Below are positions 6,680 to 14,251 of a stretch of 14,255 nucleotides of DNA, piece by piece. Each line of letters begins with the position of its first letter. The first letter of the stretch is position 1. This DNA is from an uncultured Bacilli bacterium. Lineage in GTDB: Bacteria > Bacillota_I > Bacilli_A > RF39 > UBA660. The position numbers and the translations under genes are program-made. The notes beneath the pieces are model-generated. The model was not told the origin of the DNA. It saw only the letters and a list, made by a program, of their open reading frames with translations, and did not search any database. The stretch spans positions 1 through 14,255 of the forward strand of contig CALVVP010000004.1 of assembly GCA_944363895.1 (NCBI GenBank), written 5' to 3'.

Positions 6680-7150
6680 ATGAAGTTTGTTATCGACAAT
6701 AATAAATTTATTGTTTTTTTAAATAAAAAATTCGATTTAGATAATAAAGTAAAATTAGAAAAAAATTTTAAAGATTTATTTTATAAATTAAAAAACAAAT
6801 ATAATATCGAAGTTAATGGATACTATAATATCGATGTTTATGCTGATAAATACTATGGAACGATTATCGAAATGGAAAAAGAAAATTTAGAATATTATAC
6901 TTATTTTAATCAAATTGATATGGAAATAAATGTTTTTAAAAATAATTTTTATTATGAAATAGATTATAATTTTTTAAATAAAGATATTTTAAATAAATGT
7001 CTTTGTTATAAATACAATGATAAAATATATTTAAAAATTAAAGAAGATGTCGATGAAATACAATTATCTAAATTATTAGAAGTAAGCAATGTTTTATATG
7101 GTGAAGAAGGAGAAAAAATTAATAAATATGGTAAGAAGGTGAGAATATGA
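6680..7150 (+). CDS. Unrecognised protein between ysxC and der
   Basis: I do not recognise this 156-residue protein. It is rich in Tyr, Phe, Asn and Lys with alternating charged and aromatic residues that suggest a mixed alpha/beta soluble domain; there is no signal peptide, membrane segment or metal motif. The N-terminal half contains the run EVNGYYNIDVYADKYYG, and two cysteines lie at C107 and C109 in KCLCYKYND. GGTGAT (6671-6676) precedes the ATG by 3 nt. The stop TGA at 7148-7150 overlaps the ATG of der in an ATGA arrangement, so translation of der is coupled to it. This coupling suggests a stoichiometric or regulatory tie to Der, which is an inference from position only. Confidence 0.8.
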   Translation: MKFVIDNNKFIVFLNKKFDLDNKVKLEKNFKDLFYKLKNKYNIEVNGYYNIDVYADKYYGTIIEMEKENLEYYTYFNQIDMEINVFKNNFYYEIDYNFLNKDILNKCLCYKYNDKIYLKIKEDVDEIQLSKLLEVSNVLYGEEGEKINKYGKKVRI

Positions 7151-8463
7151 AAAAACCAGTTGTCGCTTTAGTTGGTCGCCCTAATGTGGGAAAAAGTACA
7201 TTGTTTAATCGTTTAGTGGGTACAAAAATAGCTATCATTGAAGATATTCCGGGAATAACAAGAGACCGCATTTATGGTGATGTTAAATTTGGTGAATATT
7301 CATTTCATTTAATCGATACTGGGGGGATTGATATTAGTGATGAACAATTTAATGATGAAATCAAAGTTCAAGCCGAAATAGCTATCGAAGAAGCTGATGT
7401 GATTGTTTTTGTCGTCGATGCTAAAGAAGGGATTACTGCTAATGATTTAGCTGTTCGCGATATGTTATTAAAATCTAATAAAAAAGTAATTGTTGCAATC
7501 AATAAAATCGATAGTAAATTATCTAAAGATAATATTTACGATTTTTATGAATTGGGTTTTAACAATTATATTAATATTAGTTCAGAACAAAACGAAGGAA
7601 TTTATGAATTGTTAACGGAAATTACAAGTGATTTTAAAAAAATTACCGAAGAAGAAACCGATGTCATTAAATTTAGTGTTATTGGTCGTCCTAATGTGGG
7701 AAAAAGTAGTTTAGTTAATGCCATTTTAAATGAAGAAAGAGTAATTGTCTCTTCGGTTGCTGGGACAACCCGTGATGCTATCGATACCCCTTTTACTTAT
7801 CATAATGAAAAATTTGTTGTCATCGATACGGCGGGAATGCGTAAAAAGGGACGGGTTTATGAAACAATTGAAAAGTATAGCTTACTTCGCAGTATGAAAG
7901 CGATTGATCGTTCTGATGTATGCTTATTAGTAATCGACGCTGAAACGGGAATTATCGAACATGATAAACATATTGCCGGCTATGCAATTGAAGCTGGTAA
8001 ACCGATTATAATTGTCGTTAACAAATGGGATGTGATTGAAAACAAAGATGAACAGATGCAAAAATTTACTAAAGATATTCGCAATAATTTTCAATTCATT
8101 CCATATGCTCCAATTGTTTATTTATCGGCAAAAACCAGAAAAAGATTACATACTTTAATGCCTCAAATTATTAAAGTATATCAAAATAGTACTAAGTTTA
8201 TTGCTACTAATTTAATTAATGATTGTATTAAAGATGCCTATAATCTCAATTTACCCCCTTCTTATAAAGGTAAAAGATTAAAGATTTATTTTTGTAGTCA
8301 AGCAGCTATTAAACCGCCTACTTTTAATATTCAAGTTAATAATAAAGGTTTAGTTCATTTTTCATATCAAAGATATTTGGAAAATAAAATAAGAGAATCA
8401 TTTGATTTTGAAGGAACACCAATTGTTATTCAATTTAAGAATAAGGGTGAAGAAGAAATGTAA
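7147..8463 (+). CDS. der: Ribosome biogenesis GTPase Der (EngA)
   Basis: Der has two consecutive GTPase domains and a C-terminal KH-like domain and acts in 50S subunit maturation. In the 438-residue product the first domain has G1 GRPNVGKS at 10-17, G3 DTGG at 57-60 and G4 NKID at 119-122. The second has G1 GRPNVGKS at 180-187, G3 DTAG and G4 NKWD. The KH-like domain covers roughly the last 85 residues, with the typical TYR-free PSYKGKRLKIYF... and PPTFNIQVN segments. Length matches Bacillus Der (436). The start codon overlaps the stop of the preceding gene, and GAAGGTGAGA upstream (from 7135) supplies the binding site. A weak AT-rich hairpin follows. Confidence 0.97.
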   Translation: MKKPVVALVGRPNVGKSTLFNRLVGTKIAIIEDIPGITRDRIYGDVKFGEYSFHLIDTGGIDISDEQFNDEIKVQAEIAIEEADVIVFVVDAKEGITANDLAVRDMLLKSNKKVIVAINKIDSKLSKDNIYDFYELGFNNYINISSEQNEGIYELLTEITSDFKKITEEETDVIKFSVIGRPNVGKSSLVNAILNEERVIVSSVAGTTRDAIDTPFTYHNEKFVVIDTAGMRKKGRVYETIEKYSLLRSMKAIDRSDVCLLVIDAETGIIEHDKHIAGYAIEAGKPIIIVVNKWDVIENKDEQMQKFTKDIRNNFQFIPYAPIVYLSAKTRKRLHTLMPQIIKVYQNSTKFIATNLINDCIKDAYNLNLPPSYKGKRLKIYFCSQAAIKPPTFNIQVNNKGLVHFSYQRYLENKIRESFDFEGTPIVIQFKNKGEEEM

Positions 8464-8481
8464 AACTTTTTAAATGTTTAT

Positions 8482-8503
8482 AAAAACTTTAAAGAGTTTT
8501 TTT
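8482..8503 (+). terminator. Weak intrinsic terminator after der
   Basis: AAAAACT (8482-8488) and AGTTTTT (8495-8501) form a 7-bp stem around TTAAAG, ending in a run of seven T. The stem has only one G-C pair, so termination is likely leaky. Confidence 0.5.
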
Positions 8504-8553
8504 AAAATATTGCAAACAATTTTTTATAAATATCTTTATTTTTTTAAAATATA

Positions 8554-8562
8554 TGATATAAT
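8554..8562 (+). promoter_or_regulatory. Extended -10 promoter of the receiver gene
   Basis: TGATATAAT is a perfect extended -10 element. No good -35 is seen. The start of transcription would fall near 8569, which rules out use of the in-frame ATG at 8564 and fixes the start at 8582. Confidence 0.6.
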
Positions 8563-8581
8563 AATGCTAGAGGTAGATGAT

Positions 8582-8968
8582 ATGCAAACAAAGATTTTAT
8601 TAGTTGTGGATGATTCAAGTGTTATTACAAATTTTGTCGACAAAATATTTAATAGTGAATTTAAAGTAATTATTGCTAAAGATGGGATTGAAGCTATCGA
8701 AGCTGTTAGAAATAATTTTGATCAAGAATTTGTCGGGATGTTATTGGATTTAAATATGCCCCGTTTTAATGGTTTTGAAGTTTTAGAAACTTTTAATAAA
8801 AATAATTTATTTAATAAAATTCCTGTTTGTATTTTGACTGGCGATGATACTAAAGATTCCCTTGATAAAGTTTTTAAATATCCAATTGTCGATGTTTTAA
8901 ATAAACCGTTTAGTGAAAACGATATTAAAACGAGTATCAGTAAATTGGCTTTGCGTGGAAAGCAATAA
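8582..8968 (+). CDS. Stand-alone response-regulator receiver domain protein (CheY-like)
   Basis: This 128-residue protein is a single phosphoreceiver domain with no output domain. The acidic pair D10-D11 in LLVVDDSS, the phosphoacceptor D56 in LLDLNMPRFNG, T86 in VCILTGDD and K108 in NKPF are all present, so it should accept phosphate on D56 and signal through protein contacts. Longer in-frame translations add a Phe/Lys-rich leader encoded by the terminator and promoter and are unlikely; GAGGT (8570-8574) lies 7 nt before ATG 8582. No histidine kinase is in the window. A CheD-like gene lies 2.6 kb upstream, but no other chemotaxis gene is visible. It has its own promoter and a strong terminator that begins at its stop codon. 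Confidence 0.93.
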   Translation: MQTKILLVVDDSSVITNFVDKIFNSEFKVIIAKDGIEAIEAVRNNFDQEFVGMLLDLNMPRFNGFEVLETFNKNNLFNKIPVCILTGDDTKDSLDKVFKYPIVDVLNKPFSENDIKTSISKLALRGKQ

Positions 8969-8993
8969 AGTAGATTTAGATGAATCTACTTTT
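8967..8993 (+). terminator. Intrinsic terminator overlapping the receiver gene stop
   Basis: AAAGTAGATT (8967-8976) and AATCTACTTT (8983-8992) are perfect complements with loop TAGATG, ending in TTTT. The stem starts within the TAA stop at 8966-8968. Confidence 0.85.
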
Positions 8994-9019
8994 ATTAATA
9001 AAATTTTGTTTCAATATTT

Positions 9020-9048
9020 TTGACTTTTTAGCCATATAATGGTAATAT
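9020..9048 (+). promoter_or_regulatory. Promoter of the bactofilin-like gene
   Basis: TTGACT at 9020-9025 and TAATAT at 9043-9048 have a 17-nt spacer. A better TATAAT at 9035-9040 has no correctly spaced -35, so which -10 is used is uncertain. Confidence 0.55.
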
Positions 9049-9065
9049 ATTAAATAGGTGATAGA

Positions 9066-10103
9066 ATGAAAAAATTAAAATATTTATTGTTATTATTGTT
9101 AGTTGTACCGATGATTGCGAAAGCGGATGTTAATACATCAGCAGATGACAATATCGATGAAGAAAAAACTATTAATGGTAGTTCAGCTATTTTTGGTAAT
9201 AATGTTACTACTAATAATACTACGGAAGGAATTGAAGCTGTTTTTGGCAACAATGTTAATTACAATGGAACAAGCGATTATTCTTTGATTTTTGGTAACA
9301 ATATTAATGTTAATGGTGATATTAATAATGATGGTTTTATTTTTGGTAATATGATTAATATTAATGAAAATGCTAATATAAATCGTGATTTAATTATTTT
9401 TGGTAATGAAGTAAAAATAAATGGTAAAATAAACCGTGATGTTAGAATTTATGCAACTAGTGTGACTATTGATGGCGAAATAACTGGTAAAGCGATTATC
9501 AATGCTAGTATTATCGATATCGATGGTGCGATAATCGGTTCTTTATCATACAATAAAGATGCGGAAGCAGATATTAGTAATTCAACAATTGATGAAACGA
9601 TTTTAACTGATGAAATTTTTATTGAGGAAACCATCGTTGATCAAGTTATGAATTTCATAATTAATTTAATTAGTACTTTAGTTTTATTTGCTGCTATTTG
9701 TTTGATTATTCCACAGCTATTTAGACGCATCAACAAGAAAAATGAAAATATTAATGCTTTAAATTTCTTTTCTCTATTCGGTTTTGGAGCTTTATCATTA
9801 ATTTTAATTCCTGTTATTTCTTTATTATTATTTAGATTTACTTTTACTGTTTCTTTAGCTTTACTAATTTTAGCTTTGTATGTTATTGCTATATGTTTAT
9901 CGATGCTTTTCACAGGTTATTTATTAGGACTTGTAATTTGGAGAAACTTTATTAAAAAAGAAGAAAACTCATTATTAATTGGATTGCTTGGCATATCAAT
10001 TATAAGTATCTTAACGGCAATTCCAAATTTAGGTTTTGTCTTTAGCTTTATTGCCATTATGATTGGCATGGGGATTATATTGCAACAATTTAGGAAGGAT
10101 TAA
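9066..10103 (+). CDS. Exported bactofilin-like repeat protein with C-terminal membrane domain
   Basis: This 345-residue protein begins with a Sec signal peptide (MKKLKYLLLLLL...; likely cleavage after AKA at residue 20). Residues about 36-185 are short beta-strand repeats; five FGN units occur at F43, F60, F76, F93 and F112, a period near 17 residues, then fade into IDGEI-type repeats. This is the right-handed beta-helix style of bactofilins (polymer-forming cytoskeletal proteins). From about 194 to the end there are four membrane helices. The order therefore places the helix outside the cell, tethered to the membrane, unlike cytoplasmic bactofilins. A role in envelope shape or surface organisation is plausible but not shown. 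AGGTGAT before ATG 9066 is the binding site. Its stop codon lies in the loop of its own terminator. Confidence 0.75.
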   Translation: MKKLKYLLLLLLVVPMIAKADVNTSADDNIDEEKTINGSSAIFGNNVTTNNTTEGIEAVFGNNVNYNGTSDYSLIFGNNINVNGDINNDGFIFGNMININENANINRDLIIFGNEVKINGKINRDVRIYATSVTIDGEITGKAIINASIIDIDGAIIGSLSYNKDAEADISNSTIDETILTDEIFIEETIVDQVMNFIINLISTLVLFAAICLIIPQLFRRINKKNENINALNFFSLFGFGALSLILIPVISLLLFRFTFTVSLALLILALYVIAICLSMLFTGYLLGLVIWRNFIKKEENSLLIGLLGISIISILTAIPNLGFVFSFIAIMIGMGIILQQFRKD

Positions 10104-10116
10104 ATTCTTCCTTTTT
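10092..10116 (+). terminator. Intrinsic terminator with the stop codon in its loop
   Basis: GGAAGGAT (10093-10100) pairs with ATTCTTCC (10104-10111), with one G-U pair, extended by A-T at the base and followed by TTTTT. The three-base loop is the TAA stop of the upstream gene. Confidence 0.8.
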
Positions 10117-10149
10117 CCCACAAAATTACATATTTTTCTATTTAAAATA

Positions 10150-10158
10150 TGGTATAAT
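10150..10158 (+). promoter_or_regulatory. Extended -10 promoter of hpf
   Basis: TGGTATAAT contains the TG extension and a perfect TATAAT at 10153-10158. No clear -35 is visible. Transcription should start near 10165, at the ribosome binding site itself, so the hpf leader is very short. Confidence 0.6.
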
Positions 10159-10178
10159 ACTAATAGGAGGATGATATT

Positions 10179-10709
10179 GTGAAAATGAATATCCGTGGTA
10201 GTAAGATTAAGATTACGCCAGCCATCAATGATTACATTGAAAACAAAATAGGAAAATTAGACAAATATTTAGAAGATCCTAGTAATATTACGGCTAATGT
10301 GGTGGTTAAAGTAAAAGGCAAAGATCAGACTGTCGAAGTAACTATTCCTATGAAAAAATTAATTTTACGGGCTGAAGACACCCATAACGATTTATATGCA
10401 GCTATTGATTTGGTATCAGAAAAGTTAGAACGTCAAATTAGAAAAAATAAAACACGAATGAAAAAGAAAGTAAGTAAAGAACTTATTGACTTTAAAGTTG
10501 ATTTTAAGATTGAAAAAGATGAAGATGAAAAAGGAAGAATTGTCAAAAGGAAAATTGTTGAAACTAAACCAATGAATGAAGAAGAAGCAATTTTACAAAT
10601 GAATTTACTAGGTCATGATTTCTTTGTCTTTACTAACGATGCAACGAATGAGTTTAATATTTTATATAAAAGAAAAGATGGCAATTATGGTATCATTGAA
10701 ACAAAATAG
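10179..10709 (+). CDS. hpf: Ribosome hibernation promoting factor, long form
   Basis: Long HPF binds the decoding region of idle 30S subunits and, through its C-terminal domain, joins two ribosomes into inactive 100S dimers. The 176-residue protein has the N-terminal HPF/YfiA domain (about 1-95), a charged linker with EKDEDEKG, and a C-terminal domain (about 120-176) with KPMNEEEAILQMNLLGHDFFVF and ILYKRKDGNYG. GTG 10179 is chosen because AGGAGG (10165-10170) lies 8 nt upstream; the ATG at 10185 would be too far at 14 nt, though it would cost only two residues. hpf directly before secA matches Bacillus. Its terminator includes its TAG stop. Confidence 0.96.
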   Translation: MKMNIRGSKIKITPAINDYIENKIGKLDKYLEDPSNITANVVVKVKGKDQTVEVTIPMKKLILRAEDTHNDLYAAIDLVSEKLERQIRKNKTRMKKKVSKELIDFKVDFKIEKDEDEKGRIVKRKIVETKPMNEEEAILQMNLLGHDFFVFTNDATNEFNILYKRKDGNYGIIETK

Positions 10710-10730
10710 GTGAAATCACCTATTTTTCTT
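10704..10730 (+). terminator. Intrinsic terminator overlapping the hpf stop
   Basis: AAATAGGTG (10704-10712) and CACCTATTT (10717-10725) form a 9-bp stem with loop AAAT and a T-rich tail. The TAG stop (10707-10709) is in the left arm. Confidence 0.85.
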
Positions 10731-10768
10731 TTAAATTAAGAAAATTACTGTTATTTTTGCTGTTTTTT

Positions 10769-10777
10769 TGATATAAT
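10769..10777 (+). promoter_or_regulatory. Extended -10 promoter of secA
   Basis: TGATATAAT is identical to the element before the receiver gene and before the last gene in the window. The -35 region is poor. It lies after the hpf terminator, so secA has its own transcription start near 10784. Confidence 0.65.
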
Positions 10778-10800
10778 TTAATAAGACTGGAGGAAATAAG

Positions 10801-13287
10801 ATGAAATTTTTAAAAAAATTTTTTGATCATGAATATAAAGAATTAGAAAAATTTAAAGAACAAGCAAATTTAATTGTAGCTAAAGATGAAGAATACAGTA
10901 AATTATCAGATGAACAATTAAAAAATAAGACAAATGAATTTAAAGAAAGACTAAAAAATGGTGAAACTTTAGAAGATATATTAATTGAAGCTTTTGCAGT
11001 AGCTAGAGAAGCGGCTTTCAGAGTAATTGGTGAGAAACCATATTATGTGCAAGTTATTGGTGGTTTAGCTATTCATTATGGTAATATAGCAGAAATGAAA
11101 ACTGGTGAAGGTAAAACTTTGACTTCAACGATGCCTGCTTATTTAAATGCGTTAACTGGCGAAGGTGTTCATATAATTACTGTTAATGAATATTTAGCTA
11201 ATCGTGATGCCCAGTGGATGGGAAGTATTTATAAATTTTTAGGATTGACTGTCGGCGTTAATTTAAGAGAATTAACACCTTCGGAAAAGAAAAAAGTATA
11301 TGAATCAGACATAGTATATTCAACTAATAATGAAATTGGCTTTGATTACTTAAGAGATAATATGGTTGTTAAAGCTAGCGACCGCGTGCAAAGAGGCTTA
11401 AATTTTGCTATTGTCGATGAAGTCGATTCGGTTTTAATCGATGAAGCAAGAACACCTTTAATTATTTCTGGTGGGGCAATGAATAGTGCGAACTTGTATA
11501 TTCAAACTGATAGATTTGCTAAGTCATTAAAAGAAAATGACGGTTATTTATACGATGAAAAAACTAAAGCAGTTACTTTAGATAATAAAGGTGTTAGTGA
11601 AGCTGAAAGAACTTTTGGTATCGATAATCTATATGATATTGAACATACCACTTTAGTTCATTTTATCAATCAAGCTTTAAAAGCTAACTATAGTATGAAA
11701 CGGGATTTTGATTATGTCGTCAGTGATGGGAAGATTGTTATTGTCGATCCCTTTACTGGACGTTTAATGCAAGGACGGGCTTATTCTGATGGTCTGCACC
11801 AAGCTATTGAAGCTAAAGAAGGTGTTCAGATTAATCAAGAGACCAAAACTTTAGCAACTATTACCTTTCAAAATTTATTTAGAATGTATCATAAATTAGC
11901 TGGTATGACTGGTACGGCAAAAACGGAAGAAGAAGAATTTAGAGATATTTATAATATGTATGTTATTGTCATACCGACGAATAAACCAGTTATCAGAATT
12001 GATGATACTGATTTAGTTTTTGCTACTAAAAATGGTAAATATAAAGCTATTGTTAATGAAATTAAAGAAAGACATGAAAAAGGTCAACCAATTTTAGTTG
12101 GTACAATAGCAGTTGAAACAAGTGAATTGATTAGTTCAATGTTGAAAAAAGCTAGAATACCTCACGAAGTATTAAATGCGAAAAATAATGCCCGTGAAGC
12201 GGAAATAATTGCTAAAGCCGGTATTAAAGGCTCGGTTACAATCGCTACTAATATGGCCGGTCGAGGAACCGATATTAAATTAGGTGACGGCGTTAAAGAA
12301 TTAGGCGGATTATGTGTAATTGGTACTGAACGCCATGAATCAAGACGAATCGATAATCAGTTAAGGGGGAGATCAGGTCGGCAAGGAGATCCGGGATATA
12401 CGAGATTTTATGTTTCTTTTGAAGATGAATTGATGGTTAGATTCGGAACTGACCGAGCTAAAGGTTTATTACAAAAAGTAGGCTTTACGGATGACCAATC
12501 AATTAGCTTAAAAATGTTAGCCAATTCAATTGAAACAGCGCAAAAAAGAGTTGAAGGAAATAACTTTGATATTCGTAAACATTTATTGGAATATGATAAT
12601 GTCGTTAACGAACAAAGAGAAATAATTTATGAAAAACGTAATGAAATATTAGATAGTGAATCAATTCATGAAATCGTTATTAAAGTGTTTAATGATTTTA
12701 TTACTCATTTAGTAGAAAGTCATTTAGATAATAATCATTTAAATGGTCAAGATTTAAATGAAATATTAGAATTTGTTAACGGTAAGTTATTAACTAAAAA
12801 AATATCTTTAGATGATTTAAATGATATGGACTATCATAAAATAATCGATTATATATGTGCACAAATAGTTTTAGAATATGAAGCGAAAGTAGAATCAGTC
12901 CCTAAAGAAATAATGGACGAGTTTGAAAAAGCTATTTATTTAAGAGTTATCGATATGCATTGGATGGAAAATATTAATGCCATGTCATTGTTAAGAGAAG
13001 GTATTGGTTTAAGAAGTTATGCCCAAGAAAATCCGTTACGAGCTTATACAACTGAAGGATTTGAAATGTTTGATGCTATGTTAGATACAATTGAAAAAGA
13101 AACAACAATGTATTTATTAAGAGCCGAAATAAGACAAAATTCGGTTAGAAAACAAGTGGTTAAAGGTGAAGCTGTTAGCGATAATAAACCAAAGAAAAAA
13201 GAACCAAAGAAGGTAAATAAAATTGGCAGAAATGAACCTTGTCCATGCGGAAGTGGAAAAAAGTATAAGAACTGTTGTGGCAAATAA
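10801..13287 (+). CDS. secA: Preprotein translocase ATPase SecA
   Basis: SecA is the ATPase that pushes unfolded preproteins through the SecYEG channel. The 828-residue product is full length (Bacillus 841). Walker A TGEGKT is at 101-106 after the conserved AEMK, and DEVD (206-209) followed by SVLIDEARTPLIISG is the DEAD-type Walker B region. AGMTGTAKTE, TNMAGRGTDIKLG and QLRGRSGRQGDPG mark the second motor half. The C-terminal SEC-C zinc site is C814-x-C816-x8-C825-C826, which binds SecB-like partners or ribosomes. GGAGGA (10789-10794) lies 6 nt before the ATG. It exports, among others, the signal-peptide protein encoded upstream. The Bacillus neighbour prfB is not found after it. Confidence 0.98.
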   Translation: MKFLKKFFDHEYKELEKFKEQANLIVAKDEEYSKLSDEQLKNKTNEFKERLKNGETLEDILIEAFAVAREAAFRVIGEKPYYVQVIGGLAIHYGNIAEMKTGEGKTLTSTMPAYLNALTGEGVHIITVNEYLANRDAQWMGSIYKFLGLTVGVNLRELTPSEKKKVYESDIVYSTNNEIGFDYLRDNMVVKASDRVQRGLNFAIVDEVDSVLIDEARTPLIISGGAMNSANLYIQTDRFAKSLKENDGYLYDEKTKAVTLDNKGVSEAERTFGIDNLYDIEHTTLVHFINQALKANYSMKRDFDYVVSDGKIVIVDPFTGRLMQGRAYSDGLHQAIEAKEGVQINQETKTLATITFQNLFRMYHKLAGMTGTAKTEEEEFRDIYNMYVIVIPTNKPVIRIDDTDLVFATKNGKYKAIVNEIKERHEKGQPILVGTIAVETSELISSMLKKARIPHEVLNAKNNAREAEIIAKAGIKGSVTIATNMAGRGTDIKLGDGVKELGGLCVIGTERHESRRIDNQLRGRSGRQGDPGYTRFYVSFEDELMVRFGTDRAKGLLQKVGFTDDQSISLKMLANSIETAQKRVEGNNFDIRKHLLEYDNVVNEQREIIYEKRNEILDSESIHEIVIKVFNDFITHLVESHLDNNHLNGQDLNEILEFVNGKLLTKKISLDDLNDMDYHKIIDYICAQIVLEYEAKVESVPKEIMDEFEKAIYLRVIDMHWMENINAMSLLREGIGLRSYAQENPLRAYTTEGFEMFDAMLDTIEKETTMYLLRAEIRQNSVRKQVVKGEAVSDNKPKKKEPKKVNKIGRNEPCPCGSGKKYKNCCGK

Positions 13288-13332
13288 CTCGTAAAGTCCC
13301 ATAAATAAAGGGAAAACACGAGTTTTTCTTTT
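13286..13332 (+). terminator. Intrinsic terminator of secA
   Basis: AACTCGT (13286-13292) and ACGAGTT (13318-13324) form the base stem; CCC (13298-13300) and GGG (13310-13312) can pair inside it. TTTTTCTTTTT follows. The stem begins in the TAA stop of secA (13285-13287). Confidence 0.75.
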
Positions 13333-13373
13333 TAGCAAAAAATAGCCCAAAATAAGGGTTGGGGCCATTCTGG

Positions 13374-13399
13374 AGCCACTTTATTCTTGAAATGTGGCT
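13374..13399. repeat. Inverted repeat in the spacer before the last gene
   Basis: AGCCAC (13374-13379) and GTGGCT (13394-13399) are perfect complements 14 nt apart, immediately before a TATAAT at 13401-13406. Just upstream is an imperfect 11-base tandem, TGGGGCCATTC then TGGAGCCACTT, matching at 8 of 11 positions. The GC content is well above the surroundings. It may be an operator or the remnant of an insertion. Confidence 0.4.
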
Positions 13400-13449
13400 A
13401 TATAATCTTAATACCATCTTTCTATTTGATAAAAAATAGCTAAAAGTCA

Positions 13450-13458
13450 TGATATAAT
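13450..13458 (+). promoter_or_regulatory. Extended -10 promoter of the last gene
   Basis: TGATATAAT with TATAAT at 13453-13458; TTGATA at 13426-13431 is too far to be a good -35. The predicted start near 13465 excludes the upstream TTG (13460) as start codon. Confidence 0.55.
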
Positions 13459-13483
13459 ATTGTATGTGAAAAGAGGTGTTATT

Positions 13484-14251
13484 ATGGCTCATATGGGATG
13501 CAGTTGTGGAAATGATATGTGGGATGGAGATGGACACATAGTTTATGATGTATTTAGTAAAAATGATTTAACTGAGTATATTCAAAATGGTAAAATCAAT
13601 AATAAATTTGAAGATATATATGATAATTATCCACCTTTTTATGAAGAGAATACATATTTTTGGCTTTGTGATGAATGTAAGGAAGTTCATATGTGGTCTT
13701 ATACACCAAAGTATTGTTACAGAACTTATAAATTAAGAAAAGAACGTGAAGAAATATCAATAGAGAGTATAAAGAAATTAGATGAATATTTTGTAATTAA
13801 TTTAAATGATTATGATATTATTGATGAAATGCTTATAAAAGATTATATGCAAAAAAATCCTTCTAGACCATATAAATATTTTGTAACAGGTGATTTAACA
13901 AAAGTATATATCATAAATACTGATACAAATGAACTTGATAGAATATATGATTTGACTTATGAAAGTTTTGTTGAGTATAGTTTCAATTCGGATTCGTTCG
14001 ATAATTTACTTATATATACAATAGATAAAAAGAATAGTGGTCATGAATACGTTGTAGAAAATGGTATAAGAAAGCAAAAAGATACAGATGACTATCCACA
14101 TAAGCAGGTTAATTTTATGATTAAAGAAAAAAGTAGTAATGGTGGTTCAATAAGTTATACAGATTCTAACTTGGAACCTGAAACCTATACAATAAATACC
14201 ATGGATGAATTTAACAAGAAATATGGTAAGTATTATAAGGAAAAAAGATGA
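13484..14251 (+). CDS. Unrecognised Cys/Trp-rich protein, possible zinc-ribbon
   Basis: I do not recognise this 255-residue protein. C6-x-C8 near the start and C62-x2-C65 followed by H69 could form a zinc site; W13, W60 and W71 cluster around it. The remainder is acidic, Tyr/Asp/Lys-rich and soluble, with no signal peptide or membrane helix. ATG 13484 is chosen because AAGAGGTG (13471-13478) lies 5 nt upstream and the promoter leaves no room for the longer reading. It ends TGA at 14249-14251. It occupies the place of prfB after secA, and contains far fewer TCGA contexts than the neighbouring genes, consistent with a foreign origin. Accessory, phage-related or immunity-type roles are all possible; none can be shown. 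Confidence 0.75.
   Translation: MAHMGCSCGNDMWDGDGHIVYDVFSKNDLTEYIQNGKINNKFEDIYDNYPPFYEENTYFWLCDECKEVHMWSYTPKYCYRTYKLRKEREEISIESIKKLDEYFVINLNDYDIIDEMLIKDYMQKNPSRPYKYFVTGDLTKVYIINTDTNELDRIYDLTYESFVEYSFNSDSFDNLLIYTIDKKNSGHEYVVENGIRKQKDTDDYPHKQVNFMIKEKSSNGGSISYTDSNLEPETYTINTMDEFNKKYGKYYKEKR

Noticed and set aside
7148..7150. TGA read as Trp, as in many mollicutes
   Set aside because: All visible Trp codons are TGG, no core gene has an internal TGA, and this TGA ends a gene in a normal ATGA overlap with der.
8474..8581. 36-residue N-terminal extension of the receiver protein
   Set aside because: The stretch codes through a terminator hairpin and the -10 element; GAGGT before 8582 and the receiver domain boundary fit the shorter form.
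9035..9040. TATAAT as the -10 paired with TTGACT at 9020
   Set aside because: The spacer would be only 9 nt; TAATAT at 9043-9048 gives 17.
9181..9420. Recurring TTTTTGGTAAT units as a DNA repeat or CRISPR-like array
   Set aside because: They are the codons of the FGN protein repeats, in frame and with variable spacing; no CRISPR array is present.
13175..13537. Long open frame on the minus strand across the end of secA
   Set aside because: It crosses the conserved zinc-site coding region, a terminator and a promoter, and has no binding site; it is a shadow frame, like the other minus-strand frames.
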